A stretch of 64,000 nt of DNA from Protonemura montana. Its lineage: Eukaryota; Arthropoda; Insecta; Plecoptera; Nemouridae. The position numbers and the translations under genes were made by a program. The stretch covers positions 6,176,001-6,240,000 of the forward strand of contig OX387608.1 of assembly GCA_947568835.1 (NCBI GenBank). Reading direction: 5' to 3'. The notes beneath the pieces are model-generated. The model made no database searches. It was not told the origin of the DNA and saw only the letters and a list, made by a program, of their open reading frames with translations. Shown one piece after another: positions 22,500-33,469 of the stretch; the stretch's first letter is position 1; each line of letters begins with the position of its first letter.

Positions 22500-22709
22500 A
22501 TGACCCTGTCCCAGTCTCAGATCTGGGACACTTTGAAAGGAAAATTGACGTGCAGATGTCGGCTCAGGAAAAGCATGTCTTTAAGGTTAAAAACACGGGG
22601 CGTGCCATGTGACGGCGAATGTGACCCTGTCCCTGACAGTGAATGCAAGTGCTTCTACAGCGACGTGTACAGAGACGATACGAAGTTATTTCTGGAATTG
22701 GGACCGTAG
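22500..22709 (+). CDS. Possible cysteine-containing exon, unidentified
   Basis: A GC-richer segment follows CAGTCTCAG at 22511-22519, a possible acceptor. The frame encodes a peptide with clustered cysteines and acidic residues (VPCDGECDPVPDSECKCF) and ends at TAG 22707-22709. Four cysteines in ~17 residues would suit an extracellular domain, but no known spacing is matched. The open frame is short and unpaired with another exon. Confidence 0.18.
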   Translation: MTLSQSQIWDTLKGKLTCRCRLRKSMSLRLKTRGVPCDGECDPVPDSECKCFYSDVYRDDTKLFLELGP

Positions 22710-23100
22710 GTCACGTGGACTTGTTCTTGTGTTGGCGGAAATGCGACGCTAGGGCTAGAGGGGTGGGGTTTATGTTACAGAGGTGGGTGATCGGTAACTG
22801 GCCCGGTTGCGGATGGGATGTTTGAGCAGCAGGGGTCAGATTAGGAATAGGAGTTAATTTATTTAAACATTCTGGGGACATTTATGAATAATTGGGAATT
22901 TTAGACATGGTATTTCTTTGGTAATCTTCGTCGTAAAGTCTGTAACGAGGGTGAGTAACGCAGCGTTTCCGTACACGTCTTCCTATCGTAACGCTTTATA
23001 ATATATCCGTCCTATAATAAAAATAAAATAAAATACTTTCGGAAATACAACTTTTTCAGTTTTTATTTTTTATTTTTGTCAACGGACTTGCAAGTCGGTA

Positions 23101-23343
23101 TTGGAACCCGACGGGTGCACTTGTTTAAACAGAAGAAAGATGGAGTTTATTACTGACGTAAGTAAATTCGAACTAAAACGGCGATTCCAAGAAATCGTGC
23201 GCTTTTTTCCGTTGTCTTCGTCGTTGCAGGACTTTTTCGATGGGCAAATATTGCAGATGCTTTTTTTTTCGCGTATGTTTCTGCACGTTTCAATGCGACA
23301 AATCACGTCAGGACGCCAGCAGCGACGAGATAAAACGGTGTGA
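23101..23343 (+). CDS. Possible small gene with a 72-bp optional intron
   Basis: The frame is open for 80 codons. Inside it, ATG at 23140 gives six codons to GAC|GTAAGT (donor at 23158). A pyrimidine-rich stretch then ends in TTGCAG at 23229. The 72-bp intron-like segment is a multiple of three, so the frame is open spliced or unspliced. The minus strand is also open (23079-23306). No family motif was recognised. Confidence 0.2.
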   Translation: MEPDGCTCLNRRKMEFITDVSKFELKRRFQEIVRFFPLSSSLQDFFDGQILQMLFFSRMFLHVSMRQITSGRQQRRDKTV

Positions 23344-25260
23344 AGTTACATAGATGAAGCACGCGAAGGGAATTTCGTAGAATTTTACTCTTTATTTGCT
23401 CTTATGATATTGAAATATTTCCTTGCAGGCCACGGATCATTCTCACGGCCGTTGATATATAGGGTTCCGTAATCCTTTTTGAGAATTCACCCGTTTGCAA
23501 CAGATTTCTGAAAACTTGTGTCGTTGGAAGGAAACATTTTCGATTCTTTGAGTTTGAATTTCAGTCGAAAATCGCTCAACGCGATAAGATAACGAACACT
23601 TTTATTTTTTAAATTAGGTACCGTTATCACTGCAAAAATGTGCACTATCGTTTTTCTGAGAATTATGAAATTCAAAACAATAAGTTTGCTAATGAATTAT
23701 GATTATCTTTGCTTATCGTAATTCGCGGGAAACTAATCGGACAGTATAATTAAATCGCTGTGAAACACCGTGTTTGTGAAATTTTAGTTTTGGTTTGCGA
23801 GAAATTTTATTTTTTATTGGTTTTGGTACTTATTGCTTATTTTATTTCTGACAATGCCCAAGTTTTAGCTTGGAGTCGAAGTTGGTTATTAATTTTAAAC
23901 TTTTTCACAACAAAAATTGCAACAAAAAAAAATTGCAAAATAATGTCTTCTCATTCACACGCAAATTCGTCCACGACACAGCAATATAAACGTTCTAATC
24001 AAAAGAAAATTGAAAACCGCAATCGCTTTCGCCGCCTACGCGCGCACCTAGAATTACCTAACAGTTTAATGAATGACATTTGCGTAGTACACCTGCGACT
24101 ACGTAGGTAATTTCATTGAGCGTTGACGTAGTTCCCCCGCCATAGCGTAGAGATAAGCGCAAACGCTTTGTTGTGTCAATATTTCTTACCTGATACAAAT
24201 GTGGTCGACGCCTTGTAAAGTATGTACAGGATAATAACTATACTTAGTTAAAATGGCCGTGCATAGAGGATTCTAACAGCATTGGGTATGTGTGAAAAGG
24301 GTACCAGGAGTTCAGGGGTGTTCAGAATTTGGGCAAGGTTATGTTTATTAAAAAACCTAAATGAATAGACTTAGATATATTTTTAAAAAATGCCTATAAA
24401 AACTATGCTTTCATACAAATTTTCATCAGAATGCTATCACCTATATTGTCTCAAAACACTTTTAACTCCCACAAAAAAAATATTGAAACGTTTTAGACAC
24501 CCTCCCCCCCCCCCACCACACCCACACCCACACACCCACACCCACACCCACACATCCCCAAACCAAAAGTTACACAGGCCCCTCAAAACAGAAAATAAAC
24601 TCAGGAATTCATCAAAACAGCACTGCAATGACTAATGATAGCTACTTATAGGTTAGTATTGTAGGAATGTTGCTATTTATACCGGTGATTTTAACCCTGA
24701 AATGAATGTTTGCAAACAACGATATTCGAAAATGCCGTTACTTTCAAATATAATTTCGAACATTCTTCAGCGCTTGCTCAGTGCATTTCCTATGCGACTT
24801 TTTTAAGTGAATGTCAAATGCAGATTATCCTATTTCCGCTGGTCTTTGCTTATAAATACGTTCTGCAATATTGCAGTACGTTTTCTGTGATCTAAATACG
24901 GTAGAGTGTTTTAGACGTTTGATACAAATTGCTAAGACGTCAAAATGCGTAACGAATTAGGCCTAGGAGATATTTCTACAAATAGTTGAACTGGTTTTTA
25001 AATATCAAATCAAGTCCTGACATAGCGGAACCATTAGAATTTTTCTATTATGACCTTGATGCTCTTGGTATTTAAAATAATATATATTTGAAAGGTGCTT
25101 GAAATCGTTTCGTTTCTGATTTTTTGTTACGATCTATTCGTACTTGAAAACTGAATTGAAATTCTGATCTAGGAGTGTCTTTCTTAGCTGTAGGATTGAG
25201 AAAGATTGACTTATATATAATCAATCCAACATCAATACAACTATATTCAGTTTAGAGAAA
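23344..25260. other. AT-rich interval with a CACACC microsatellite
   Basis: A short C run is followed by (CACACC)n-like sequence at about 24505-24556. A 116-codon plus frame at 23760-24110 is hydrophobic at first and basic later, without splice or family evidence. Nothing else is supported. Confidence 0.45.
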
Positions 25261-25495
25261 GAACATACTTTTGTTCGGCAGAACCGCCGATGTCCACCAA
25301 ATTTCATTTTGCTTTAAAGCTTTCGTTTTTCGAGCTGTTTTAAGAATTTTTCATGCAATTATTTAAATCTTGAAAATTATTTCACAAATATAAAAAGTAT
25401 TTTTTTAAAACCGTCACTAAAACCACGAGTTATTAAAAATTCTAGGGAGGGCAGGTTTAGAGCTGGAATATTCTCTCACCAGGAAAACAATCGAG
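25261..25495 (+). repeat. 55-bp-tail family, degenerate copy
   Basis: Begins GAACATACTTTTGTTCGGCA like the copy at 35554, continues through ATTTTGCTTTAAAGCTTT, and ends with a decayed half tail unit (GGAATATTCTCTCACC). No tandem tail is present. Confidence 0.55.
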
Positions 25496-25738
25496 TATTA
25501 AATGTCTTTCATCATTTACGTCAAACTTCCACAGCACTGAACTGGCTAATCTCTGTATATCCAAGCCATTTAATTCGCCAACATAACCACAAGCACGACA
25601 CTCCCATCAACACAGCTGTTAAATACGTCTGCGCATAAATTAAAATGTCACACTCTCAATGCACGTCATAGAACGTGTCAATCAAAACAGCAGCAATCTA
25701 AAAATAGTATGCATTTATATAAATCCTTTCAATATTTT

Positions 25739-26020
25739 TCAATCACTTGAATGTAATTGTTCTCGTGATCTCGTCGACGCTTCAGGCGGCGATATAACGA
25801 CGTCATCGCGCGTTCCATGGTAGGTGTTGATTGGTGAATTGAGATAGCGTCCTTGGCCAGGACATTGACGTTTGGCGGCGTGTCCTTCAGGACTAACTGC
25901 TATGGCGGATTGTGGGACGACGGTTTTAATGCCAGAAGGCGATTGAATGTGTAACGTTAGGTTGTTTTTAGCAACTGGTGTTGCTGGATTCGCGTAGCGT
26001 TTGACTATTGATTTGAGCAT
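25739..26020 (-). CDS. Candidate 93-residue protein or exon, unidentified
   Basis: A single open frame from ATG (26018-26020), with an in-frame TAA 12 nt upstream, to TGA at 25739-25741. It is clearly GC-richer than its AT-rich flanks, and its composition is protein-like: SIVKRYANPATPVAKNN near the start, AVSPEGHAAKRQCPGQG in the middle, a Ser/Arg-rich end. No signal peptide or membrane segment. No donor of quality was seen inside, so it would be a single-exon or terminal coding piece. Family unknown. Confidence 0.35.
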   Translation of the reverse strand: MLKSIVKRYANPATPVAKNNLTLHIQSPSGIKTVVPQSAIAVSPEGHAAKRQCPGQGRYLNSPINTYHGTRDDVVISPPEASTRSREQLHSSD

Positions 26021-26556
26021 TTTTTTAACTAGTTATTTTGACATATGTGTTTGCGTTTTTTTCCTCTGTTCTTTAGCTCTTTAAGGGCCAATTAGCTTGA
26101 TAATTGTGCCATTTTCAGGTCGCCAATCATACAGTGGGATTCGCGACAATGTTTTTGGATATTATCAGCCGAATGTATATTTTTTGGTACTTTTAAAAAT
26201 TAGAAAAACGTTACGAAGATCTTTCTCGTTTTTTTCGCACAACTTCACAAAAGTTCGTATCTGCAGTTCTTTTCAATCCAGTTTTATAAACGTTCCGTAT
26301 TAAATTTTTTTTCTTTGTTTTGTTTTTCTCACAGAACAGCCGTTTTCGCTGCATAAAACTTCTATGATTACGTAACAACGAATATCTAATAACGCAGTGC
26401 AAAAAATCGTTTTTAAATTATTGATTTTAAACCTCAAAAACAAACAAAAAATGCCATCTCCCGCTCAGAGGTGGTCAGTACTTTTGTACTGCCTTTTCTC
26501 TCTTACCTACAATTGCGATATTGCATAATACCTATACTTCGTTAAGCGATTGAACA

Positions 26557-26955
26557 AACTTTCCCTGTAGAGGCGCCACCGGTCGTTTTGGGATGACATG
26601 TGGGCCAACTGTCATTTTGAAAAAAACAGTACAAACAAATCATGATGGTTTGTAGACTCTGTCTACTTGATTTATCCTTAGCACTAGTACAAATCACTAG
26701 TACTTAGTACAAAGCATCTTCGCTGATGTCAGCCATTTTAGTTTTGCTTTACAGGTTTTATCGTGCCAAGACAAGTTAGTAGAGCTGTTTTACAAATTGT
26801 TCTCCAGATTGTAACTATTTAAAAAATTGTTTTGCAGTTATAATTTTAATTTAAAAATATAGCCACTGATATCATTGTTGAAATGATATTCTGAGTAGGT
26901 AGCGATGCTTTGTGCTGACCGCCTTCTCTCACAGGCCAGACTGTACGAGTTGGTT
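26557..26955 (+). repeat. 55-bp-tail family, copy 2 (interrupted, minimal tail)
   Basis: The 5' module (CTTTCCCTGTAGAGGCGCCA, then CCGGTCGTTTTGGGATGACA) is split after AACAGTACAAA by an ACCATCAT-family insert, then resumes with CATCTTCGCTGATGTCAGCC. The 3' end keeps only part of one tail unit (CTTCTCTCACAGGCCAGACT). Confidence 0.75.
26640..26690 (-). repeat. ACCATCAT-family fragment nested in the 55-bp-tail element
   Basis: On the minus strand it reads GTGCTAAGGATAAATCAAGT, then AGACAGAGTCTACAAACCAT. AGTACAAA occurs on both sides, which may be a target duplication. The nesting shows this insertion is younger than its host copy. Confidence 0.65.
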
Positions 26956-27282
26956 TTTCAATTTTCATATCATTCTTTTGATCGCTTTGAATCGAGTCTT
27001 TATTTCAAATGTCAAAGCTTGTTGTGTGTTTGTGTGGCGGATTAAACCTTACGAAATGGAATGCATTGAAATGGCAAGCAAGGTGCAGAAACGAAAGGTG
27101 GTTTAGCCAATTTAAAATACCACATTTTTGTCGAGTTCTACTGACTTTTCGGATTCGTAACTTAGAATGCACTGACATTTAGTCCAAGATTATTTTTCAT
27201 TTTCATCGCAAATCGAAAGTTTTATTTAACATTTAAATACTTGATCTATAATTAGCTTCCCCAGATTAACATCGTAATAAAA

Positions 27283-27660
27283 TCAACGCTGCGCTGGGTC
27301 AGGTAATGTATGAGTGACCACCATACACATGACCAGTTCTGTTCGGGAGAGAGGTTGGAGGGATGAAAGTAAGTACAACAACTTCATTCGCCTTGCTTAT
27401 CAACCTCTAGACAGCATGGATTTGTGGAGGAATCCTGCTGTTTGAGTTGTAAAGTCCTTCGGAAGGGAGGTTAAGCCGTTGGTCTCATGGTTCTCTTCAA
27501 CAGGAATAAACTACTTTCCGGCACCGGGTTTCCCCTCCTCCATTCTACGCTAGGCTAGGTGCATCATTATCCTCATAATCATACACTGATTCACCGACGC
27601 CATTAGACCAGTGCCTCAGGGCCAGTTATCAAAACAGTACGTCGTTAAACACCACAAATC
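27283..27660 (+). repeat. 5S rRNA-derived SINE, copy E (5'-truncated)
   Basis: Begins within the 5S part at CAACGCTGCGCTGGGTC and runs through body and tail to GTCGTTAAACACCACAAATC. The box C equivalent is degraded (ATGAGTGACC). Confidence 0.9.
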
Positions 27661-28563
27661 TACATGAAAATATTTCATGACAACAGTTTTTCCCCTTCGA
27701 TAGTTTTCCCCTTCCCCATCGATATTCTGACTTGATCACAATTTCGTCACCCCTAAATTCTCACCCTCTCGTTCAAGTCGAAGACTGATTCCCCTCATTT
27801 CGTGTGGGGCAGGTGTGGTGAATACCAATACGATGAAATTATGAATTATTAGGTGGGTTTCACACATAATTATGAGCGATAGCAAGAACTCACGTATTTC
27901 TGACTTGACATTTCGAGCTCGTGTCATATGGGCTTTAAATATTCTGACATGACATATAGGCGTATAACGTCGAGGTCGAACTGCATGCCTCCACTTCGAT
28001 TAAACGCATTTTCACGCATTTTTTCACGCATTCTCCCCCATAACCAAACGTACCGTCAAAGTAATTTTTTATATCATCTACATATGCAAGATAGATAACA
28101 AAGCAGGCAACTGCTGCTACCAATTTTATACAAAAATGAAATCTGTTGATTTTTATCATTCTTATAGTTCAAAGCTGGTGGCATTGAAAATTAATAAAAA
28201 AAATTGGCACGAATCCCAGCAAAAGAACGTGATTGCGTTATTTTCTGCCGGTTGCCACCCAACCAACTTACTGATTTCCTACACATTTATTCCGGTTTGC
28301 GATTAAAAAATGCGCTTTTAATTAAAACGAATGGAATATTATATAATCTTCTTCTTTTGTTAACACTGGGATTATTAAATCCGTTGTTCTAAAAGTAAAT
28401 TTAAAAAAAGTGGGCGTCTGGTCGGGAATGATAGTACCTATAGATGTGGCGCACCATCAGGATCTCATCAGGATCTCTCTAGAAAGACTGGGGTAGGTTC
28501 TCTGCCCCTCATAAAGTAAATATGACAGATTGTTGACCAACACGTTGGATCTGACGGTTTGCA

Positions 28564-28755
28564 ATGTATCTGCTCTGTCACCAAGCCGTGTGTCGACAAC
28601 ACACGGCTAGTTGTAATGTTTTTCACCTTCAGAAGGACGCAAGTCTGCGTTCCTGTTGCGAGACAAAAGACAAAACCTTCAAATCTGCGTACGAGTCATT
28701 TAGGGACAGTTTTACATTTTCCGGCTTCGGTTATGATGAAAATAGATTTATCTGA
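28564..28755 (+). CDS. Possible exon with cysteine pairs, unidentified
   Basis: An open frame of 63 codons in a GC-richer patch, with several cysteines early and a polar end (SFTFSGFGYDENRFI). Other frames are also open for part of the way. No strong splice borders were seen. A perfect hairpin at 28584-28608 lies inside. Confidence 0.2.
   Translation: MYLLCHQAVCRQHTASCNVFHLQKDASLRSCCETKDKTFKSAYESFRDSFTFSGFGYDENRFI
28584..28608. other. Perfect 10-bp stem, 5-nt loop hairpin
   Basis: AGCCGTGTGT is followed by CGACA and ACACACGGCT. The stem is perfect and GC-rich in AT-rich surroundings. Function unknown. Confidence 0.6.
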
Positions 28756-28826
28756 TTGGCTGTGACTACGGAAATGAGTATTTTATATGAGACTTTTTAA
28801 CCAGGCTTTAAACTGGTTAAATTTTG

Positions 28827-29036
28827 TCGTTTAACCTAATTTTATATTGTATTTGGGTAAGCTTAATCCAACAAGATCGAACCCAACCCAACGAATCACT
28901 ATCCGCACCAACCCAATCTAACCGATTCTGACTTTACCTTTCCTAAAATCCTAACCTTACATAAATTTATATTACCTTACCTAGCATAACCTTATCTGAC
29001 CTAACCTTACTTCACCTAACATAAGCTAACCTAACA
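28827..29036 (-). repeat. Degenerate CCTAA/CTTAC repeats
   Basis: Repeated CCTAA, CCTTA and CCAAC words without a fixed register, for example CTGACCTAACCTTACTTCAC. The reverse complement contains TTAGG, the arthropod telomere word, but no pure array exists. It ends shortly before a 29-base A run (29070-29098). Confidence 0.45.
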
Positions 29037-29064
29037 AAACAAGCAAACATAAAGTCTTGCTATG

Positions 29065-29101
<37 letters not shown>

Positions 29102-29409
29102 TATGAGATTGGCAAGCCTATGCCTGGTATCTGCATCTTGTCGCTCCCACTGCGTCTGTACCGTGCGACGCTGTAGAATGCATCGGTGACTCGTGAACGT
29201 AATGAGTTTTAGTGACGTCAGCACGTGGACGAAAGGACGCGTCTGTTCAGGGAGTTAATTAAAATGAGCTAAATGACGAATTCCTCTTGCGTTCGTCCTT
29301 GCGTGTCGCCCCTTGCCTACCTCGCCCACGAGTGTGTGTGCTCGAATTTGAGGTGGTTTAATATGAAAGATGACGTGTCATGTTTGGAAAGGTTGATATT
29401 GTTGATATG

Positions 29410-29521
29410 GTTGGTTTGGTAATACCGGATCTCAAGCGATTGTGTCGAAGTTAAGCAACACAGCGCTAGGAAATGGTATGGAATGGTCGACCAATATACT
29501 TGTGGCCAGTTCTGTTTGATA
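29410..29521 (+). repeat. 5S-like head without SINE body
   Basis: Contains GAAGTTAAGCAACACAGCGC and GGCCAGTTCTGTTTG but stops where the SINE body would begin. Box C is degraded (GGAATGGTCGACC). Confidence 0.7.
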
Positions 29522-29587
29522 AAGTGCGGTTAAAAACTGGTTCAAATTATAAGAATTCATATCAGCTTTGTTTTGTAGTGGTTTTAC

Positions 29588-29775
29588 CCGCATTCAATAC
29601 CTCTCGATAACCAGTGTTTCTAAAACGCCCAACCCGTCGGTACTCGGTGGTCACCCATTCAATACCTTACCTAGCGCAGGTGATCTCACGAGAACCAATG
29701 TTTAAACTCAACAAACCGTTCGGTGGTCACCCATCCAGTCTCTGACCCTGCGCAGTGTTGCTTAACTTATCGGCT
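29588..29775 (-). repeat. Three tandem 5S-like head fragments
   Basis: On the minus strand, three partial heads follow each other at 29724-29775, 29647-29723 and 29588-29640. The last bases of one head (CCGAACGG) abut the next GGGTGACCACC. No SINE body or tail intervenes, so this is a head-only array pointing opposite to the head at 29410-29521. Confidence 0.7.
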
Positions 29776-29779
29776 ATGC

Positions 29780-30590
29780 ACATGTCTAGTTTGAGTACCG
29801 CATTCCGCGAACTAAAACACAATTACTGACTAAATTAGATGTAATAAAACGCACAGTCTAATTTTGTACTGGATGGGCGTTTCGGAAGATGCCTTCATAA
29901 CATGATAACTATAAATAAATTTGTAAATTTTTTTCTTCATTAATAACATGAAATTTAGACACACCATTTCTGCGAATTTGAAATGCATTATTTTTATTTT
30001 TAACTAGCTTACTGTATAATTAGCAATGGTGCATGATTTCAATTGTTATCAAAGACCGCGTACCATGTGCAGGTAATCACCGTTTACCCTGTCTAGTACA
30101 CATGCTTATTTCAATAATAATCTTCATTACGAGATGGTAATTTAGCGAAAATATTTTATAATCATTTGATAACCTAGCCTTGTGCATATGTTCGAAGCGT
30201 ATTATCATTATTCACTTTTGAAATATGTTTTTCCTATTCATAACTAATGAGTATAACTCGTAAAGCTATTTTTATAAGTATGAATTTGCAGGTAGTTTCA
30301 ATTCTACTGTAGGCATTTTTAACGATGTTATAACACAATTATTATTCAGAAACCGTTTAAAGCAAAAATTATTATGTCATAAAATTATCATGCGAAATCC
30401 ACAAATTCTTAAAATTGTACGGCGAAATTTTCTCTTTCCTGAAACTAAAATATTTATTTTATCTGGTTTAATACGTACGCTGAATACACTTTTTAAATCA
30501 ATTCCTCAATAAAATCAGGACATTTCAACACACATTTCACAACAGAAAATCACTGAATATCCAATAATAATTATCAATATACAAATATAC
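29780..30590. other. AT-rich interval with no recognised feature
   Basis: Very low GC. No open frame above background, and no repeat shared with the rest of the window was recognised. Confidence 0.5.
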
Positions 30591-30599
30591 AATATATCC

Positions 30600-30850
30600 G
30601 CAGGAAAAATGTGCGGTCAAACGAAGGACCTGCCAATTCAATTTCAATTTATTTATTTATTGCCCGTGTAAATCACAAACTGGTAACTGGATAATGGGCT
30701 CGTCAGTTCATAGTGTTAAATAATAAAATAACACATTACAATACATATTGCAATAATAATAATAATGCATAATTAATAATGCATCATACAATTGCCGGTC
30801 TTGTGCGGTACCAACTGAGCTATCCAGGCACACAGGTCCCAGCTTCCCAG
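30600..30850 (-). repeat. tRNA-like SINE fragment split by an insertion
   Basis: On the minus strand, GCCTGGATAGCTCAGTTGGT (box A-like) and GCACAAGACCGGCAATT end near 30786. Sequence resuming near 30640, GGCAGGTCCTTCGTTTGACC, would supply the box B side. About 150 bp lies between, ending in an AAATAAATAAATTG tail like a LINE or SINE 3' end. The B box is degenerate, so this is a repeat fragment rather than a tRNA gene. Confidence 0.5.
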
Positions 30851-31160
30851 GGCGGAATAATGGATCACCGCAGGGGATAAGCTAAGGGGGGAGACGGGAA
30901 GAAGCCAAGGCGACTCGTAGGTGGACAAGTACTCGAAACCTTAATGATGCTAATTAAATTGTCCCACGGACAGACTGGGCTGTCACGTTTTCCTGAACCC
31001 CGTTTTTATCTATGGTATTTCCAGGATATATATTTTTTTGTATTTTTATTTTGTAATTTCATGGACAAGAATTACAATTATGATAATGTTTGCCCTCATG
31101 TCAGACAGATTTACCTAAATAATGATTTGAATTGTGAATAAATTGATAATAAATAATGTT

Positions 31161-31260
31161 ATGATGGTTTTTAAACTCATGTCTACTTGATTTAGCCTTA
31201 GCACTAGTTTTAACAAAAACTATTTAAAATAGGTTTTGAATAGGTTTTGAAGGTTGTCCA
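31161..31260 (-). repeat. ACCATCAT family, minus-strand copy
   Basis: Matches the 57502-57601 copy in reverse complement, with a small internal duplication of AGGTTTTGAAT at the far end. Confidence 0.75.
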
Positions 31261-31327
31261 TTGGGCTTGATTGACCATACAGGTATGAGAAGTATATTTT
31301 TTTATGCGACATTATCGATAGCTAACT

Positions 31328-31600
31328 ATACCAAAATCTCGCCTCTTGGTTCAAGTATTAGTTGAAAAAACGACTTCCAATCACATGCAGTAAACTTAAG
31401 ATATTTCTATAAGCTAGAGATCCAACTTACAGTTGAAAATTTTGCCATTTGTTAAAATCCTACCTAAGACCACATCAGCCCTGCTATCTTTAACACCACT
31501 GTCTCGCGAAATCACTCTTTAATCATAACACCCATCATGAATCAAGGGCTTGAGATGTGATATGTGGCAGCCAGCACTAGCAGGGATGTAGGCGTGTTAA
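31328..31600 (+). repeat. ATCACATGCAG family, long copy
   Basis: Shares with 56228-56490, in the same order: CCAAAATCTCGCCTC, CCAATCACATGCAG, TAGAGATCCAACTTACAG, and further on ATCATGAATCA. The terminal ATTTTGGTAAAACC seen at 56352 is mutated here. Confidence 0.7.
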
Positions 31601-32316
31601 CATGACGGGTAATGGGCGTCCAGGCGCCAAGACTAAAGGGCGTTATGCTGCGTGCATGGTGGACACCATGTGATGGAGGAGCGACCATATGGCTGGCACG
31701 GGATTGCTCGGTGATGGGACACTGCGGTGGTTAGACGTAAGGAGAGCTTTGGTGGGCAGAGAATGTGGTGTTAGATTTGGAGTTAGTGGTCTTGTATCGT
31801 TGAAAGTCCGTTCCTGTACCTTGATTTTTTTTTAATTGAAAAGTAGACGCTTTGGCGTTTGTTACCCTACGCGATTTCAACTGTTAGGTCTTGATACATG
31901 GAATTTTTTTTTTTTTATAAGAAAAATAGGTAAATGTGCAGGTCAAATCATTTTTTGTCATTGCACAGAACGCTTTGTTACTTATCTTGAAATCAGGATG
32001 ATTCTCCAAACTGGTAAATTGTTTTAGTTGATTTTTAAAATATTTTTGAGTTTTTTTAGAAAATGATTAGTACATTTACAGCTAAAAAACCTCAATAAAA
32101 TCGTATAAAAATTGTAAGTCTCTGTGTAATTGTATTCTCCATTTTGTACTACATCCTCCAATCTACTTCTTGAAGATACGACTTATATGAGAATAAGATG
32201 AAATAATAAAATAATAAAATACGATTTATATATTTAACCAGGCTGGATAAAGTACCTTACGCTATGAAGTAACGATCACTCCTAAAGATATGAAAATTAG
32301 GGGTCCAGGGGCACAT

Positions 32317-32337
32317 CCCCCCCCCCCCCCCCCCCCC
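32317..32337. repeat. Poly(C) tract, 21 bases
   Basis: Uninterrupted C21. Others of 14 bases or more are at 10202, 11293, 33773 and 38529, with a G14 at 17656. Confidence 0.9.
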
Positions 32338-32388
32338 ACACAAAGATGGGGTTTGGTTTAGATTCATCCTGCCGATATTGCATTTTAG

Positions 32389-32514
32389 TGCGGCAAAGTT
32401 GACCTCTTACCATCCTGCGCCATTGAAAGTGCATCAAACGCACTTAGATACCTACTCTCATCCTCCTCGCAGCTTTCTTCGTGGACTCGTGGGTATGACC
32501 ATCTATCTGGATGA
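32389..32514 (+). CDS. Possible terminal exon, unidentified
   Basis: An acceptor-like GATATTGCATTTTAG at 32374-32388 is followed by 41 codons and TGA at 32512-32514. The peptide is serine-rich with GKVDLLPSCAIES near the start. A second frame is also open over most of the region. Short and unpaired, so weak. Confidence 0.2.
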   Translation, partial: CGKVDLLPSCAIESASNALRYLLSSSSQLSSWTRGYDHLSG

Positions 32515-33073
32515 TTCCGATACAACTCTAGTCTGATGGGGTGGGGGGAGTGGGTTTCCAATCTTTACTGCCTTTCTCGCGGGGGAGGACATCGAGGGCG
32601 TCTGTGGTAAAATAGTCTAAGAAACAGCGAGTTACATCCTTACAGCTACAGACTTTATGACTGTGTGATGGTAAAATCTCAATTTTTTCTTGTTTTCAGC
32701 GATGATAATATGTCTAGACTGAGCTTAGAGGGGATTTGTTTAAAAAATTAGTTTTTACTTTATGCTAACTTGCGCTGCATTAAATACGAGCGTCAAAAAG
32801 TTATTATTTAAAATTGCAGTGGCTTGGGAAAGTTAAAACTAACGGCTTACGTAAATGTAGTCAGTCGATTTCACAAATTTTCCTTTGGCTCTAAAATTTC
32901 CTTTTTTACTTGAAATCGAAACTTTTCTGAAGTGCAAAGGGCCGGTCGCTCCAACATGGTAACCAAATTTGTTGCGTCCGTTTGTACAGTAGAATAAGTC
33001 AGTCAAAAGTTGACCTGCAATTTCTTGAGTTACAACGTCCACGACTTTCTTTGAACCTTCTCCCCGAGGGCTT

Positions 33074-33469
33074 ACGAACGGTTTGGCGAAGGAAACACTG
33101 CGATGGGTCAGGTATTGGATGGGTGACCATCATAAACATGACCAGTTCTGTTAGGGAGAGAGGTTGGAGGGATGAAAGTTACTACAGCAATTTCATTCAC
33201 CTTGCTTATAAACCTCTCAACAGCATGGATTTGTTCAGGAATCCTGTTGTTCGCGTTGTACCGTCCTTTGGAAGGGACGTCAAGTCAGTGGTCCCCATGG
33301 TGCTCTTCGACAAGAGTAGGCTACGTGCCGGCACCAGGCTTACCTTCCTCCATTCTAGGTTAGGTTAGATTCATCATCACCCTCATCCACTCATTCACCG
33401 ACACCATTAGACCAGTGCCACATGACCCGTTATCAAAACAGTGCGTCGTTAAACACAACAATCAATCAA
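33074..33469 (+). repeat. 5S rRNA-derived SINE, copy H, with 11-bp target duplication
   Basis: Flanked by CCCGAGGGCTT at 33063-33073 and 33470-33480, both perfect. It starts ACGAACGGTTTGGCG and has lost part of the 5S box A region, but keeps GGATGGGTGACCATCATAAA, the body, and a tail ending (AATC)n. A 128-codon frame across it (32982-33368) is not a gene. Confidence 0.95.

Noticed and set aside
28440-28480. Tandem duplication ATCAGGATCTC as a meaningful motif
   Set aside because: A two-copy 11-bp slippage event with no further structure.
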